Source of the DNA: Macrostomum hystrix | Lineage: Eukaryota; Platyhelminthes; Macrostomidae | NCBI GenBank assembly: GCA_950097015.1 | Contig: CATNEN010000002.1 | Coordinates: forward strand, 8,137,501-8,201,500 | DNA length: 64,000 nucleotides | Reading direction: 5' to 3' | In this document: positions 31,420 through 41,135 of the stretch, in pieces | Layout of the letters: each line of letters opens with the position of its first letter | How positions within the stretch are numbered: the first letter of the stretch is position 1 | Made by a program: the position numbers and the translations under genes | The notes under the pieces: generated by a model | What the model saw: the letters and a program-made list of their open reading frames with translations, nothing else | Told to the model about the DNA's origin: nothing | The model's database searches: none

Positions 31420-31864
31420 GCGCCTCTAGACTCAGGGCGTCAATCTCTAGTCGAGAAATATCATTTCCAACATTGCCCGCCAATGACTGAAATTTCGATT
31501 TGGTCAATTTTCGAATAAGTATTGCTCTTTGACAAGTTAGGTAGCCGCTCAGAGCCCAAGTTGGCACCCAATAGACAATCTCGGTGGACTCAACCGGAAT
31601 CTATAGAGCATCGCCAGGCCTTTCGAACGACACCAAAATCAGTTCCCGGGGACCTCGGGAACTGTCTCGAATCGGCCCGAGAAGGATGTAGGAAGCATTG
31701 ACTTTATGGAAAGTCAAGGACATTGACTGATAACAAGTCAAACTCATGAAATTCTAAAAATAGCCACAACTTTCTGTCCCGACCATCTAGAGGTGCCGGA
31801 CTGGCGCCTCTAGACTCAGGGCGTCAATCTCTAGTCGAGAAATGTCATTTCCAACATTGCCCGC
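31420..31864 (+). repeat. R384 repeat, locus C (left part)
   Basis: One full monomer of about 384 bp plus a partial one (landmark CATTGCCCGC at 31471 and 31855). Element C is inserted exactly after CCCGC at 31864 and the repeat resumes at 36353. Confidence 0.9.
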
Positions 31865-32096
31865 TGTAAGCTGAATAACCCTAAGTCATGTCACGTTAAC
31901 TGACTAACAACGTTAAGGGCCAGTGCCAACAACAGCGGTCTATTTAATAGGCACATACTTGTCTATGGAAGTACTTATGCCTCGGTGGTGAGTAAACACT
32001 GCTAAAGAGAGAGAGACAGCACACGAGGGATAGGAAGAAAGATATCATAGAATGTAACGAGGTCTAAAACATAAAAGTGCAACCGCAAATCCAACA
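31865..32096 (-). repeat. 3' LTR of element C
   Basis: 232 bp. On the minus strand it runs from TGTTGGATTT to AGCTTACA. Confidence 0.95.
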
Positions 32097-32218
32097 CTGC
32101 CCCCCTCAAACAGACAGACAAATATTGTTTGCAATAACAAGCAATTTCATTTAGCAATTACAGTACCCCAAACATGAGTCAAAGCAGCAGCAAGTCGCAG
32201 ATCTCAACACGGCAGTTA

Positions 32219-35200
32219 CTAAACTTTATAACAAACAGGTTTACGAGGGCGCAAAACATAAGAATCATTTTGGTCTTCAGTAGGAACTCTTGGACTCTGC
32301 ACTGAGCTGTTTGCAGAAGCACCGGGTCCCGGCTGCTCCAGGTCAGCGCCCGCGCCGGCGCCAGTGACGGCCCGGCTGCCTTGGTCCTCAGGTCCGGCAG
32401 CCTCGGTCGGTCTCCGCTCAGCGTCGGTCTCCGGCCTGCTGCTCCACTGGTTCACGTGGGCCATCCGCAGTCCTCCGTCAGGCAGGTCGGCCGCAGCCAC
32501 CAGCGCGGTGTTCTGACCATGTTGGACAACAAACTTGGCCGGAATCGGAGCGGTGCCGGGTCGATTCCGCAGCCAGATGGAGTCGCCCACCTGCTCGGTC
32601 ATGGTCAGCGGATGGCGGAGGCGGCGGCCCCACATGAGCTGGTCCGGAGAGTCCGAGCGGTTCCCGCTGGGCCTGCTGGTGCGAATAGTCAGGAGAAGCT
32701 TCTGCAGAAATTGGTCGAATGGCACCACCTTGGTCCACGTCTTCAACCCGCCTTTCAGACTTCTCACCAGCCGCTCAGCCTGTCCGTTAGACTGCGGATG
32801 ATAGGGCGGGGTGTGTACCTTCTTGCACCCGACGCTGCTCAACCACTGCGACACTCTCTCCGACTTGAACTCCGGAGCATTGTCCGACACCAGCGTCCGC
32901 GGCACTCCGTTCCGGGCGAACACCGCCCTCAGCACCCGCAGCACCGAACCCGCAGACCTGTCAGGAACCTGAATCGCTTCCGGCCAGCCCGAGTAAGCAT
33001 CAGACATTAGCAGCAGCAGACCCACCCCGGGCACCTCGCAGTGGTCCATGTGCACTCGGGACCACGGTTCACTCTCTGGTGGCCAACAGTCAATCTTCCT
33101 CTGGACAACTGGTCGCTTCTCTGAGCACAGCTGGCACCGCTCAACAAACTGACGCACCTCGCGGTCCAATCTAGGCCACCAGAACTCTCTTGATACATGC
33201 GCCTTGGTGTTCTCCGCACTCGGGTGCACCTCGTCGTGCGCGACCTCCAGGATGCGCCTGCGGAGGATTGTTGGCGGGACCACCCTTGTGCCATGAATGA
33301 CCAGTCCGTTCTCCACCGACAGCGCTTCTCGACAGGCTTTGTACGGCCGCTCCACCTGCGATACCTGGCCCCAGTGGCCTGTCCGGATTCTCTGTTGGAG
33401 TCTCTTCAGCAGCGAGCACTGCGCAGTCGCCTCCCTGAGCTCCTCCACCGTGACCAGTCCTCCATTGGCAGCTAGCTCAACTCGGTGCACCGGCTCGCCT
33501 GCACAGTCCTGCTGCTCAAAACTGAGTCTCGACAGAGCGTCAGCGTCCTGCATCCTCCTTCCCGGCACGTATTCGATGTCGTAGTCATACGCCGACAACC
33601 GAAGTGCCCACCGAGTCAGTCTGGCAGACACAGTCTTAGGCAGATTTTTGCTCGGGTTCAGGATGTACCTTAGGGGTTCGTGGTCGGTTTGGATAGTGAA
33701 CTTCTTCCCCAGCAACATCTTCCTGGCTCGCTCCACGGCCCACACGATCGCCAGCGCTTCCCTTTCGATGTTGGAATAATTAGTCTCCGCCGGCGTGAGC
33801 GCTCTGGACAGGTACATCACCGGATGTCCCGACTGGACCAGCACCCCGCCGAGGCATCTCTCGCTGGCATCCACTCGAAGGCAGACAGGCAAGCGGACGT
33901 CAAACGGCTTGATGCACGGGTTGGAGGCCAGACTTCTCTTGACCTCAAAAAATGCAGTCTCAGCCGCGGCGCTCCACTCGAAAACTCGGTCAGCACGACG
34001 AAGTTCTTGAAGGGGCCGACATTTCTCAGAAAAGTTCGGAACGAGCCGTCCATAAAACTGAGCCAGTCCCAGGAATCGCTCCAAGTCTTTCTTGCTTTTC
34101 GGTGTCTCAACATCCATCACCCGCTTCACCATGCCTGGGTCGGGCTTGATTCCCTCCGCGTCAATCATGTGGCCGAGGAACTTCAAACTACTCGCCTCCA
34201 TGACGCACTTCGCCTCGTTGATCTTCACATTCGCGGCCTTCAGCTTCGCCAGCACCTGCTCCCTGATGCTCTGCAGCTCAGCCTGAGTCACTGCACCAAT
34301 CAGCACATCATCCTGATATACAATGACGCAAGGGTGATCCCCCAGGAGCTTCTCCATCTCTCGTTGAAAAACTGACGGGGACACCTTTATACCGTACGGC
34401 AGCCTGTTGAACCGGTAGCAGCCGAACGGAGTGTTGATGGTTGTCACGGCTTTCGACTCCTCATTCAGCGGGATCTGGTAGTATGCATCCGAGAGATCCA
34501 GCTTACTGAAAAGCTTTTTGTTGGCCATCTTGCAGAAAGCTGTCTCTATGGACGGGGTGAGATAGGTCTGGTCCTGCACCCACTGATTGACTGCTGTGTA
34601 GTCTCCACAGATCCTCACGGATGCTCGGTCCGACTTGACCGTCACCACAATCGGGCTGCCCCACTCCGACGACGTCACCCTCTCCACAATGCCTGCACTC
34701 TCCATCAGGTCCAGCTCCTTCTTAACCAAGTGCTTTAGCGCTAAGGGCAGCTCCCTGGCGGGCTGGAAAATCGGCCTGGCTCCCGCGCGCAGCCGGATTT
34801 CTCCCGTGGCTCCACAGATCCCCAGCAAGCTCTCATACCTGTTGCTGGCTGCGGACGCAGCTGAGCTGGTATGGTGCACTGGGGTGGGTCCCTGCAGGTC
34901 CCGTCCGAGCAGGCCGAACTCCTGCAGGCAGTCGATGACGGGCAGCTCCGCCGCCTTGAACTGGCCCTTCTTGCCACTGGTCTCCACCAGGCACTCCAGC
35001 ACGCCCAGCTGCCGCATCACGTGACCGTCGTAGGCCAGCATGCGCGACTTCGCCGACTTCAGCGGGGGCCGGCCGAGCTCATCCCAGATTCTTCGGGAGA
35101 CCAGCGAGCAGGAGGCGCCGCTGTCCTTCTCCATCTGCACGTCCCGGTGGTTGATCCTCACCGTGCAGTACTCGGCTGGCCGTCCTTCTCCGCAGTAGAA

Positions 35201-36094
35201 CACGGGCTCGTCGCTATTTTCAATCGGCGTGCTGCTCTCTGATCCACTCGGCTCCGCGAAGTGAGCCCTGGCACTTCGGCACACGCGAGAGAAATGACCC
35301 TGCTTTCCGCACTTGTGGCAAGTGGCTTGTAGGGCACGGCAGTCGGCAGGCCTCCTATGTGCTGGCATGCCACAGCGCTGGCAGCTCTTGGACCCGAAGC
35401 TCGGCGGTCTCTGCTTCTCTACTGCGTTCACGCTGGCTGAGCTCTCAGAGTTGCCAGGTTTCGCATCCGCAGCTGGTCCGATGTGCAGCGGGGTGGCCTG
35501 GTGCACCGCGGAGTCCGCTGGCGCCGAGGCCGCAGCAGTCAAGGAAAATGTGCAGACCATCTGCAGCTGCTGCACGTAGTCGGTGATCTGATCAACCGCC
35601 AGCTCCTGGGTCACCTCACGCTCCAGCACCTTGTTCCGGACTTGCTGGTTGGCCAGGCCCGCGATCAGTCGCATCTTGATGAGCTGTTCGGCCGGATCCG
35701 CATCCTTACCCTTCAGCTGGTCAAACTCGCAGACGACGGCTTGCTCCCTCAGGCGGGCAGCGAAGCTGGTGACTGACTCACCGTCGGCCTGGCGCATCGA
35801 CATGAACGACGTCCTCTCGGCAATCAGCAGCTTCTTCTTGGGCTCCAGGAAGAGCAGCAATTTCGCTTTTATATCTGCCCACTTCATCTGTGGGAGGATT
35901 TTCGGAGCAACCAGTTGTTTGACTTTGATGAGCTCCGCCACGCCCAGACTGCCAAGGAACGCATCGGTCAGCGCCAGATTACCGTCTTCGTCTTTGACTC
36001 CCTTCGACCTAGCCTGGGCGTCAAACACTTCCACCCAGGCGCGCAGCTCTTCAATGCTGTTTAGAGGCAGTGCCTCTCTCAGTTTGATGCTCAT
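32219..36094 (-). CDS. Gag-Pol polyprotein of element C
   Basis: 1291 residues from the ATG at 36094. Order (numbers count from a TTG eight codons upstream): Gag with conserved FL-LEP-KKLL, two zinc knuckles (246-280, CQRCGMPAHRRPADC and CHKCGKQGHFSRVC), protease with DSGA (332-335), reverse transcriptase with KLDLSDAYYQIP and catalytic YQDD (601-604), RNase H with RVDASERCLGG, integrase with an H-H-C-C zinc site (HDEVH and CQLC) and a D,D-35-E triad (MDHCEVPG, SDNAPEF, AERL), then an acidic/Pro tail. Gag and Pol are in one frame, so no frameshift is used. This is a different gypsy lineage from elements A and B. Confidence 0.95.
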   Translation of the reverse strand: MSIKLREALPLNSIEELRAWVEVFDAQARSKGVKDEDGNLALTDAFLGSLGVAELIKVKQLVAPKILPQMKWADIKAKLLLFLEPKKKLLIAERTSFMSMRQADGESVTSFAARLREQAVVCEFDQLKGKDADPAEQLIKMRLIAGLANQQVRNKVLEREVTQELAVDQITDYVQQLQMVCTFSLTAAASAPADSAVHQATPLHIGPAADAKPGNSESSASVNAVEKQRPPSFGSKSCQRCGMPAHRRPADCRALQATCHKCGKQGHFSRVCRSARAHFAEPSGSESSTPIENSDEPVFYCGEGRPAEYCTVRINHRDVQMEKDSGASCSLVSRRIWDELGRPPLKSAKSRMLAYDGHVMRQLGVLECLVETSGKKGQFKAAELPVIDCLQEFGLLGRDLQGPTPVHHTSSAASAASNRYESLLGICGATGEIRLRAGARPIFQPARELPLALKHLVKKELDLMESAGIVERVTSSEWGSPIVVTVKSDRASVRICGDYTAVNQWVQDQTYLTPSIETAFCKMANKKLFSKLDLSDAYYQIPLNEESKAVTTINTPFGCYRFNRLPYGIKVSPSVFQREMEKLLGDHPCVIVYQDDVLIGAVTQAELQSIREQVLAKLKAANVKINEAKCVMEASSLKFLGHMIDAEGIKPDPGMVKRVMDVETPKSKKDLERFLGLAQFYGRLVPNFSEKCRPLQELRRADRVFEWSAAAETAFFEVKRSLASNPCIKPFDVRLPVCLRVDASERCLGGVLVQSGHPVMYLSRALTPAETNYSNIEREALAIVWAVERARKMLLGKKFTIQTDHEPLRYILNPSKNLPKTVSARLTRWALRLSAYDYDIEYVPGRRMQDADALSRLSFEQQDCAGEPVHRVELAANGGLVTVEELREATAQCSLLKRLQQRIRTGHWGQVSQVERPYKACREALSVENGLVIHGTRVVPPTILRRRILEVAHDEVHPSAENTKAHVSREFWWPRLDREVRQFVERCQLCSEKRPVVQRKIDCWPPESEPWSRVHMDHCEVPGVGLLLLMSDAYSGWPEAIQVPDRSAGSVLRVLRAVFARNGVPRTLVSDNAPEFKSERVSQWLSSVGCKKVHTPPYHPQSNGQAERLVRSLKGGLKTWTKVVPFDQFLQKLLLTIRTSRPSGNRSDSPDQLMWGRRLRHPLTMTEQVGDSIWLRNRPGTAPIPAKFVVQHGQNTALVAAADLPDGGLRMAHVNQWSSRPETDAERRPTEAAGPEDQGSRAVTGAGAGADLEQPGPGASANSSVQSPRVPTEDQNDSYVLRPRKPVCYKV

Positions 36095-36097
36095 TTT

Positions 36098-36117
36098 GTA
36101 TCCTGCTTGCAACGCCA
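36098..36117 (-). other. Primer-binding site of element C
   Basis: TGGCGTTGCAAGCAGGAT lies 3 nt inside the 5' LTR. The TGGCG start and GCAGGAT resemble the 3' end of a tRNA-Ser. It ends only 3 nt before the gag ATG. Confidence 0.5.
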
Positions 36118-36120
36118 AAT

Positions 36121-36352
36121 TGTAAGCTGAATAACCCTAAGTCATGTCACGTTAACTGACTAACAACGTTAAGGGCCAGTGCCAACAACAGCGGTCTATT
36201 TAATAGGCACATACTTGTCTATGGAAGTACTTATGCCTCGGTGGTGAGTAAACACTGCTAAAGAGAGAGAGACAGCACACGAGGGATAGGAAGAAAGATA
36301 TCATAGAATGTAACGAGGTCTAAAACATAAAAGTGCAACCGCAAATCCAACA
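36121..36352 (-). repeat. 5' LTR of element C
   Basis: 232 bp, no difference from the other LTR noticed. A TATTAAATAG box on the minus strand may be its promoter. Confidence 0.95.
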
Positions 36353-36576
36353 CCCGCCAATGACTGAAATTTCGATTTGGTCAATTTTCGAATAAGTATT
36401 GCTCTTTGACAAGTTAGGTAGCCGCTCAGAGCCCAAGTTGGCACCCAATAGACAATCTCGGTGGACTCAACCGGAATCTATAGAGCATCGCCAGGCCTTT
36501 CGAACGACACCAAAATCAGTTCCCGGGGACCTCGGGAACTGTCTCGAATCGGCCCGAGAAGGATGTAGGAAGCATT
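36353..36576 (+). repeat. R384 repeat, locus C (right part)
   Basis: Continues the R384 monomer interrupted by element C, and ends at AAGCATTG, where unrelated sequence begins. Confidence 0.88.
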
Positions 36577-39108
36577 GTACATATACGCAAGAGTATTATA
36601 ATGACACGCACTATTTTGTCATTCCTTAGCGCTGAACAAAAACTTTTTGACCATAGACCATTTTTTCATATGCTGTGTTATGATGTGGAGTGTGCTGCGG
36701 GAATCGAGTGGGAGTGTGAGCCAGCATAATTTTTCGAATTTTTAAGTAACTAATAATTGCGACCCACATAGCAGCTGGCCACAAAACAAGATCATTAATC
36801 TTAGGGCCGGGTTTGAGGCGGCGGTGAATCAAGTAGCTGTCGAATCCTCTCTCTCCGGAGTTGTCTAGACTCCCCGTAGGAATGACTGATCGCGGCCATA
36901 ATGTTACTGTATGAACTAGTTTAGGTCATAATTCCCCTCCAAACCGCGATCAGATATAGGGGCTCACTCGCGCGTTATGAGTGATCATTAAATTCTTCAT
37001 GTCCCCTCTTCTTTACAGTATTCGAGCCCAGCTCGACTTTATGACCTCCCTCCTTTAGATACATGTAAATGTCACTGTAGGCAGGTCGGCGCCTGCGCTT
37101 CCCATTGTCCCGGCGGAGTAACAATCGCTGGCTGACTGCCGACGGCTGTTCGCGCAGAACATCTGTCGTTTCCCGCCGCCGGTTCATTGGGCAATTGGGG
37201 CGGCAATCGCCGCTTCAATTCCTCGTTGACAGGCGGGCGCGAATGTGGGTTGCTTTGATGGATGTCGGGGTTGGCGTGCTGCAAGGCCTATTTAAGCAAG
37301 CGCGCTGCGCTGCTCCCTCTAGGACCTTTTTCCCCCGCCGGCTCTTCCCCTTCTCCCCTGCCGGACTTACCTAAGCCGGGCCGGACTCCCACCGGACCCA
37401 GAGCACTATTTCCGACCACGTAGGGCTTAGACCCTTGAGCCTTGAGCTCCGAGCAGATAAGCACAGGCCAATTGCCTGTTCCCATTCCCTAAGCGCAAGC
37501 CACCTCTTAGGTGAGCTCTAAATTGAGCCTTTGAGCTCCAAGCGTGTTGGCCCCCTGCCGACTCGCAGCATCTTTCCCTTCCCGGCTTTTACTATCTTAC
37601 CCCATCCTCTTCCCCGAGAACAACGGGATTGCAGCACGCGGCCGAAGCGTCCAGATAAGTAATCCGCGCAGCGGTTTGCAATTATTGCTCCTAAGGGGCT
37701 TTCTATTAGTTTAGGCGGCATTTAGTGGGAGGGGAGTTCGGAATTGTTTCAGCCTAATAAAACCACTTAATCTAAAGCACCTTTAACTTATTGGGCTAAT
37801 TTTTAACATCAACCTAATTTTTACTATGTCTCCTTTTCACCTTTATTTTCTCATTAGTCAGCCCTCTACCATGAGTGGCTAATCTATTAGGGGAATGGGC
37901 TCTGGCACAGCCGAGCTGAAAGCTGCGGCAGGAAGGCAATTGTAAGCGCGCATGAGAGTAATATGGAGCTAGGGATTTGTAAGTAAATGCGGAGGGTAGC
38001 ATGTGCATTTTCCTTTCCAGGGGGTTGGGGGAATCCTTGGCCGGTTTTCCTTCTCCCTCTTGGGTGGGTTCAAGGTACGTGTCGAGCTCCCTTTCCAATG
38101 GAGTTTTCCCGCTGTCCCCCTTTCGCACCTGCGGCCACGGGAACGAGAGTGATGTTCAATTAATCTCACGCTTGCATAATCACTCAGCCAGTGTTCAGCT
38201 TAACCTCTCCTGCCTCTGATTTCCTCAACTCACACAGATTCGGATTTGCTAGTCATCTAATGCGTAGGCTGTAGCCTAATGTACAGAATGTGTCTAATGT
38301 CTCATGAGTAGGATTCTGGCTATGGATTTCTCTTTCGGGTTCTGAGTACCACCTTTCTAGACCACTGTAGCGCAAATTCAGGAATCCCCTGGTGAGGCGT
38401 GTCTCGATCCATTCTGGGGTCTTCACCCTAGTCTAAAACGGAAGTTACAGAAGGCTCTATTTTTTCGGCTTGTCTAAGATCTGTGTGACAAACTAGGAGC
38501 CGCGAGCTCCGGGGACCCAAGTTCCCAAATGTCTGCGGTGGCAACGTAGGCGCATTGGGTGGTGGCGCTACCCTAGATCATTTTCCGCTTTGCCGATAGC
38601 CTTTCCGCATTTCTAAGACAAGAGCCTAGGCCGAGTCGACCACTGCTACCGAGTTTAGGGGTCAGTTACGAACATGCTACTGATGACAGTAGGCTACATA
38701 GCCCTGTCCTATCCGTCTGCGGGTAGTCCGACATCTATTTAGACTTTTAGCCGGTTTCGAGCACTGCTTGGGGTAGGCACGGCAGTCATGCCTGTGGCCT
38801 ATGGGTTGAGTGGGACTGGCCAGCCTGAGGCCGAGAGGACCACTCCCTGCATCCACTGTCTCTCCCTTCATCTCCCCCTTCATCCCTCTTTCCGCGGCAA
38901 CTCGCGAGACTTTGCGGTACGACGTCTGACTCTATCGCCATCCCCACACTCCCTTTCCTTCACGAGGACAGATCATCGGATTGCAAACCCGCAGCTATTT
39001 CAGTTATATTTATTATAACTTTATAGCGAGACAACTTGAAAACATGATAATAAACAATAAAACAAAGTGTCTAGCCATATTGCAATCCTAAGGATGACAA
39101 TTAGAGCA
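36577..39108. other. Gene-free stretch between R384 and the recombinase gene
   Basis: About 2.5 kb of mixed composition. Only short open frames are present. One (minus, 36975-37187) reads AYSDIYMYLKEGGHKVEL and looks protein-like but is not recognised. Similar C-rich and GAGCTC-containing stretches recur at 37310-37420 and 37530-37620. Confidence 0.4.
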
Positions 39109-40494
39109 TCACTTCGTAAAGTTAATAGTGCAGTGATGGAATGAGCAACCGGCAAACATGCTCGGTGTCCTATCGAACATATCATCCTTCTGTCCATGTG
39201 TAGCATCAGCGTACACACTCGTTAGTGTAGAGATCGCAGTCTCCGCTTCGCCCTTCCGCTTAAGAGCCCTGCTGACTGTCATGGACACATTCCGGACAGT
39301 GCGTTCACGCTGCCTAGACAAGTAGCGGCGTACAGTCCTGTCAGACTTTTGGCCAGTAATAGTCATAATATCGTTCAAAGAATGACCATTATCGCGCAAG
39401 TCAGCGATCCTTGTAACGCGAATGCAGTGATTACTATACACTTTACTCAAGTTGCATAGACGACTCACCCTCTGCATGAAATTCGCCAGCCAGTTGACTC
39501 CGCGCACCTGATTCGTAGAAAAACGGGGCCTGCCTTCTGAATCGTTCAAAAGAGGCTTCGGAAAAAAGCTGCCGTTTTTCACCCCTGTAGGTAAAGACCT
39601 CTCATACAGAGCAATCAGTTCACGATGCTCTCCATAGATGCGCGCCTGCTTCGCTCTGTCGTCTTTACACTTGGCTGGGTCACTCGATTGGTTCTTAGTT
39701 GGAAGTGGTGGTAGTTCATAGTACTCATGTCCGTCGGAGTCGATACCAGCAACCAAAGCTCCCTGCTGTTTCAAATACTTAAGGTGTTCTTGTCCTCTTT
39801 CCCCAAGAATATAGAGAATGGTGAATACCACCTCGTCCTGTAAGCGTTCGGCTGTGGTTCTATCAAAGTATGCCTTGACTTTTTCCAGATCTGCTTCCTC
39901 GATCGGTAGAAACTGCTTAGTTGTTCCACCTGAATTATGAAATTCGCGTACCTTAACACGCAACATCCGATTTGAGCTAACGAAGTCTTCTCCAGACACG
40001 ATATTAAGCGGACGCTTTAGGATCATGCTGAAGTACCTTTGGATCCCAGCCCTCCAGCATACCAAGCTAGAGGGGGCATACAAACTACCATCAGTCTTCT
40101 TAAGTGTATAGTAGAAAAAGCGCAGATATTCGTTCAGCATTGCCACTGGCATCTCTTGGGGGCTTTGAATGGATCGCGTCTCCAAAAATTTCATAAATGC
40201 TTCGCCAGCCTTGTTCATTTGTTCTCTCGAGCTTCGAGGAAGAGACGACAATTCAACGGCATCTAAATCAATGTCACCGAAACCAGCTGTTAGTTCAGGT
40301 AATTCAGGAAGGTTGTCTCCAGTCGTAAAACCTTCGTCCGAACTGGTCAATGCATCGATAAAGTTTCGCAGTTCGTCATCAGCACTCCAGTCAGCAGCGG
40401 AAAGTGAACTAAAAAATTGAAGCTCATCGTGCGTCACTCCATCAAGTGAATCCACCGGCAAGTTCCTCCAATTAATAAAATGATGTGTAGCCAT
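39109..40494 (-). CDS. Crypton-type tyrosine recombinase
   Basis: Intronless 461-residue protein. The N-terminal ~90 residues are acidic. Residues about 95-165 (ending YAPSSLVCWRAGIQRYFS) match the N-terminal DNA-binding part of Crypton/DUF3504 proteins, relatives of the recombinase-like region in ZMYM and QRICH1. The catalytic part has R233 (GERGQEHLKYL), H356-x-x-R359 (NHCIRVTRIADLRDNG), K383 and the nucleophile Y391 (VRRYLSRQ). The usual GHKS motif is GQKS here, so the second His position is Gln. Cryptons move DNA by tyrosine-recombinase chemistry. No terminal repeats were identified, but large inverted repeats lie just 5' of the gene. It could alternatively be a domesticated copy. Confidence 0.82.
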   Translation of the reverse strand: MATHHFINWRNLPVDSLDGVTHDELQFFSSLSAADWSADDELRNFIDALTSSDEGFTTGDNLPELPELTAGFGDIDLDAVELSSLPRSSREQMNKAGEAFMKFLETRSIQSPQEMPVAMLNEYLRFFYYTLKKTDGSLYAPSSLVCWRAGIQRYFSMILKRPLNIVSGEDFVSSNRMLRVKVREFHNSGGTTKQFLPIEEADLEKVKAYFDRTTAERLQDEVVFTILYILGERGQEHLKYLKQQGALVAGIDSDGHEYYELPPLPTKNQSSDPAKCKDDRAKQARIYGEHRELIALYERSLPTGVKNGSFFPKPLLNDSEGRPRFSTNQVRGVNWLANFMQRVSRLCNLSKVYSNHCIRVTRIADLRDNGHSLNDIMTITGQKSDRTVRRYLSRQRERTVRNVSMTVSRALKRKGEAETAISTLTSVYADATHGQKDDMFDRTPSMFAGCSFHHCTINFTK

Positions 40495-40704
40495 AAGATA
40501 TTGACTAAGTGAAATTGATATTTTGCGGCTGTAAATTTTCTTTCCTGTCTATCGCTTTTTTAACAGATGCTGGAATGGCACTTTTCAGTCGCGTCAAGGC
40601 CTAAATCTTTGTCTATGGCCCACTGCAGCAAAGCCTGAAAGTTTGTCTATGGTCGATTGGTTGCCTAATTTTAGTAGCATTAAGTAATGCAGATCTAGTA
40701 GGCT

Positions 40705-40741
40705 GAGTTAAGCAATGACAAAATTTGTCATTGCTTAACTC
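40705..40741. repeat. Perfect 18-bp palindrome
   Basis: Arms GAGTTAAGCAATGACAAA and its complement, with one base between. It lies 0.2 kb upstream of the recombinase start. Confidence 0.95.
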
Positions 40742-40788
40742 AAATAAATTATTATAATTGGCTACTGGTATGCTATATATACAATGCA

Positions 40789-40890
40789 ATTATATAGTAT
40801 GTTACAGCGTTAAATAATGGCCATAGACACTCGTGCGCTTCGCGCACTCGTGTTATGGCCATTATTTAACTCCGTAACATACTATATAAT
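40789..40890. repeat. Long near-perfect foldback (102 nt)
   Basis: Arms begin ATTATATAGTATGTTAC (40789-40805, complement 40874-40890) and continue through GTTAAATAATGGCCATA to a centre at TGCGCTTCGCGCA. Only a few mismatches are seen. Confidence 0.93.
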
Positions 40891-40893
40891 CTA

Positions 40894-41135
40894 CCATTGC
40901 TCTTTGACAAGTTAGGTAGCCGCTCAGAGCCCAAGTTGGCACCCAATAGACAATCTCGGGGGACTCAACCGGAATCTATAGAGCATCGCCAGGCCTTTCG
41001 AACGACACCAAAATCAGTTCCCGGGACCTCGGGAACTGTCTCGAATCGGCCCGAGAAGGATGTAGGAAGCATTGACTTTATGGAAAGTCAAGGACATTGA
41101 CTGATAACAAGTCAAACTCATAAAATTCTAACAAT
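40894..41135 (+). repeat. R384 repeat, locus D
   Basis: Partial monomer starting at ATTGCTCTTTGAC, in the same orientation as locus C. Confidence 0.88.

Larger units (their letters stand above)
31865..36352 (-). mobile_element. Ty3/gypsy LTR retrotransposon, element C, complete
   Basis: 4488 bp with 232-bp LTRs (31865-32096 and 36121-36352), seen as identical by eye, and a 5-bp target duplication CCCGC (31860-31864 and 36353-36357). A single open frame encodes Gag and Pol. A polypurine tract (minus strand TTTGAGGGGGGCAG) adjoins the 3' LTR at 32097-32110. With intact frame, matching LTRs and a clean target duplication, it is a candidate for a currently active element. Confidence 0.96.

Noticed and set aside
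36975-37485. Short minus-strand genes
   Set aside because: Small overlapping frames without recognised domains, splice signals or repeats in other copies.
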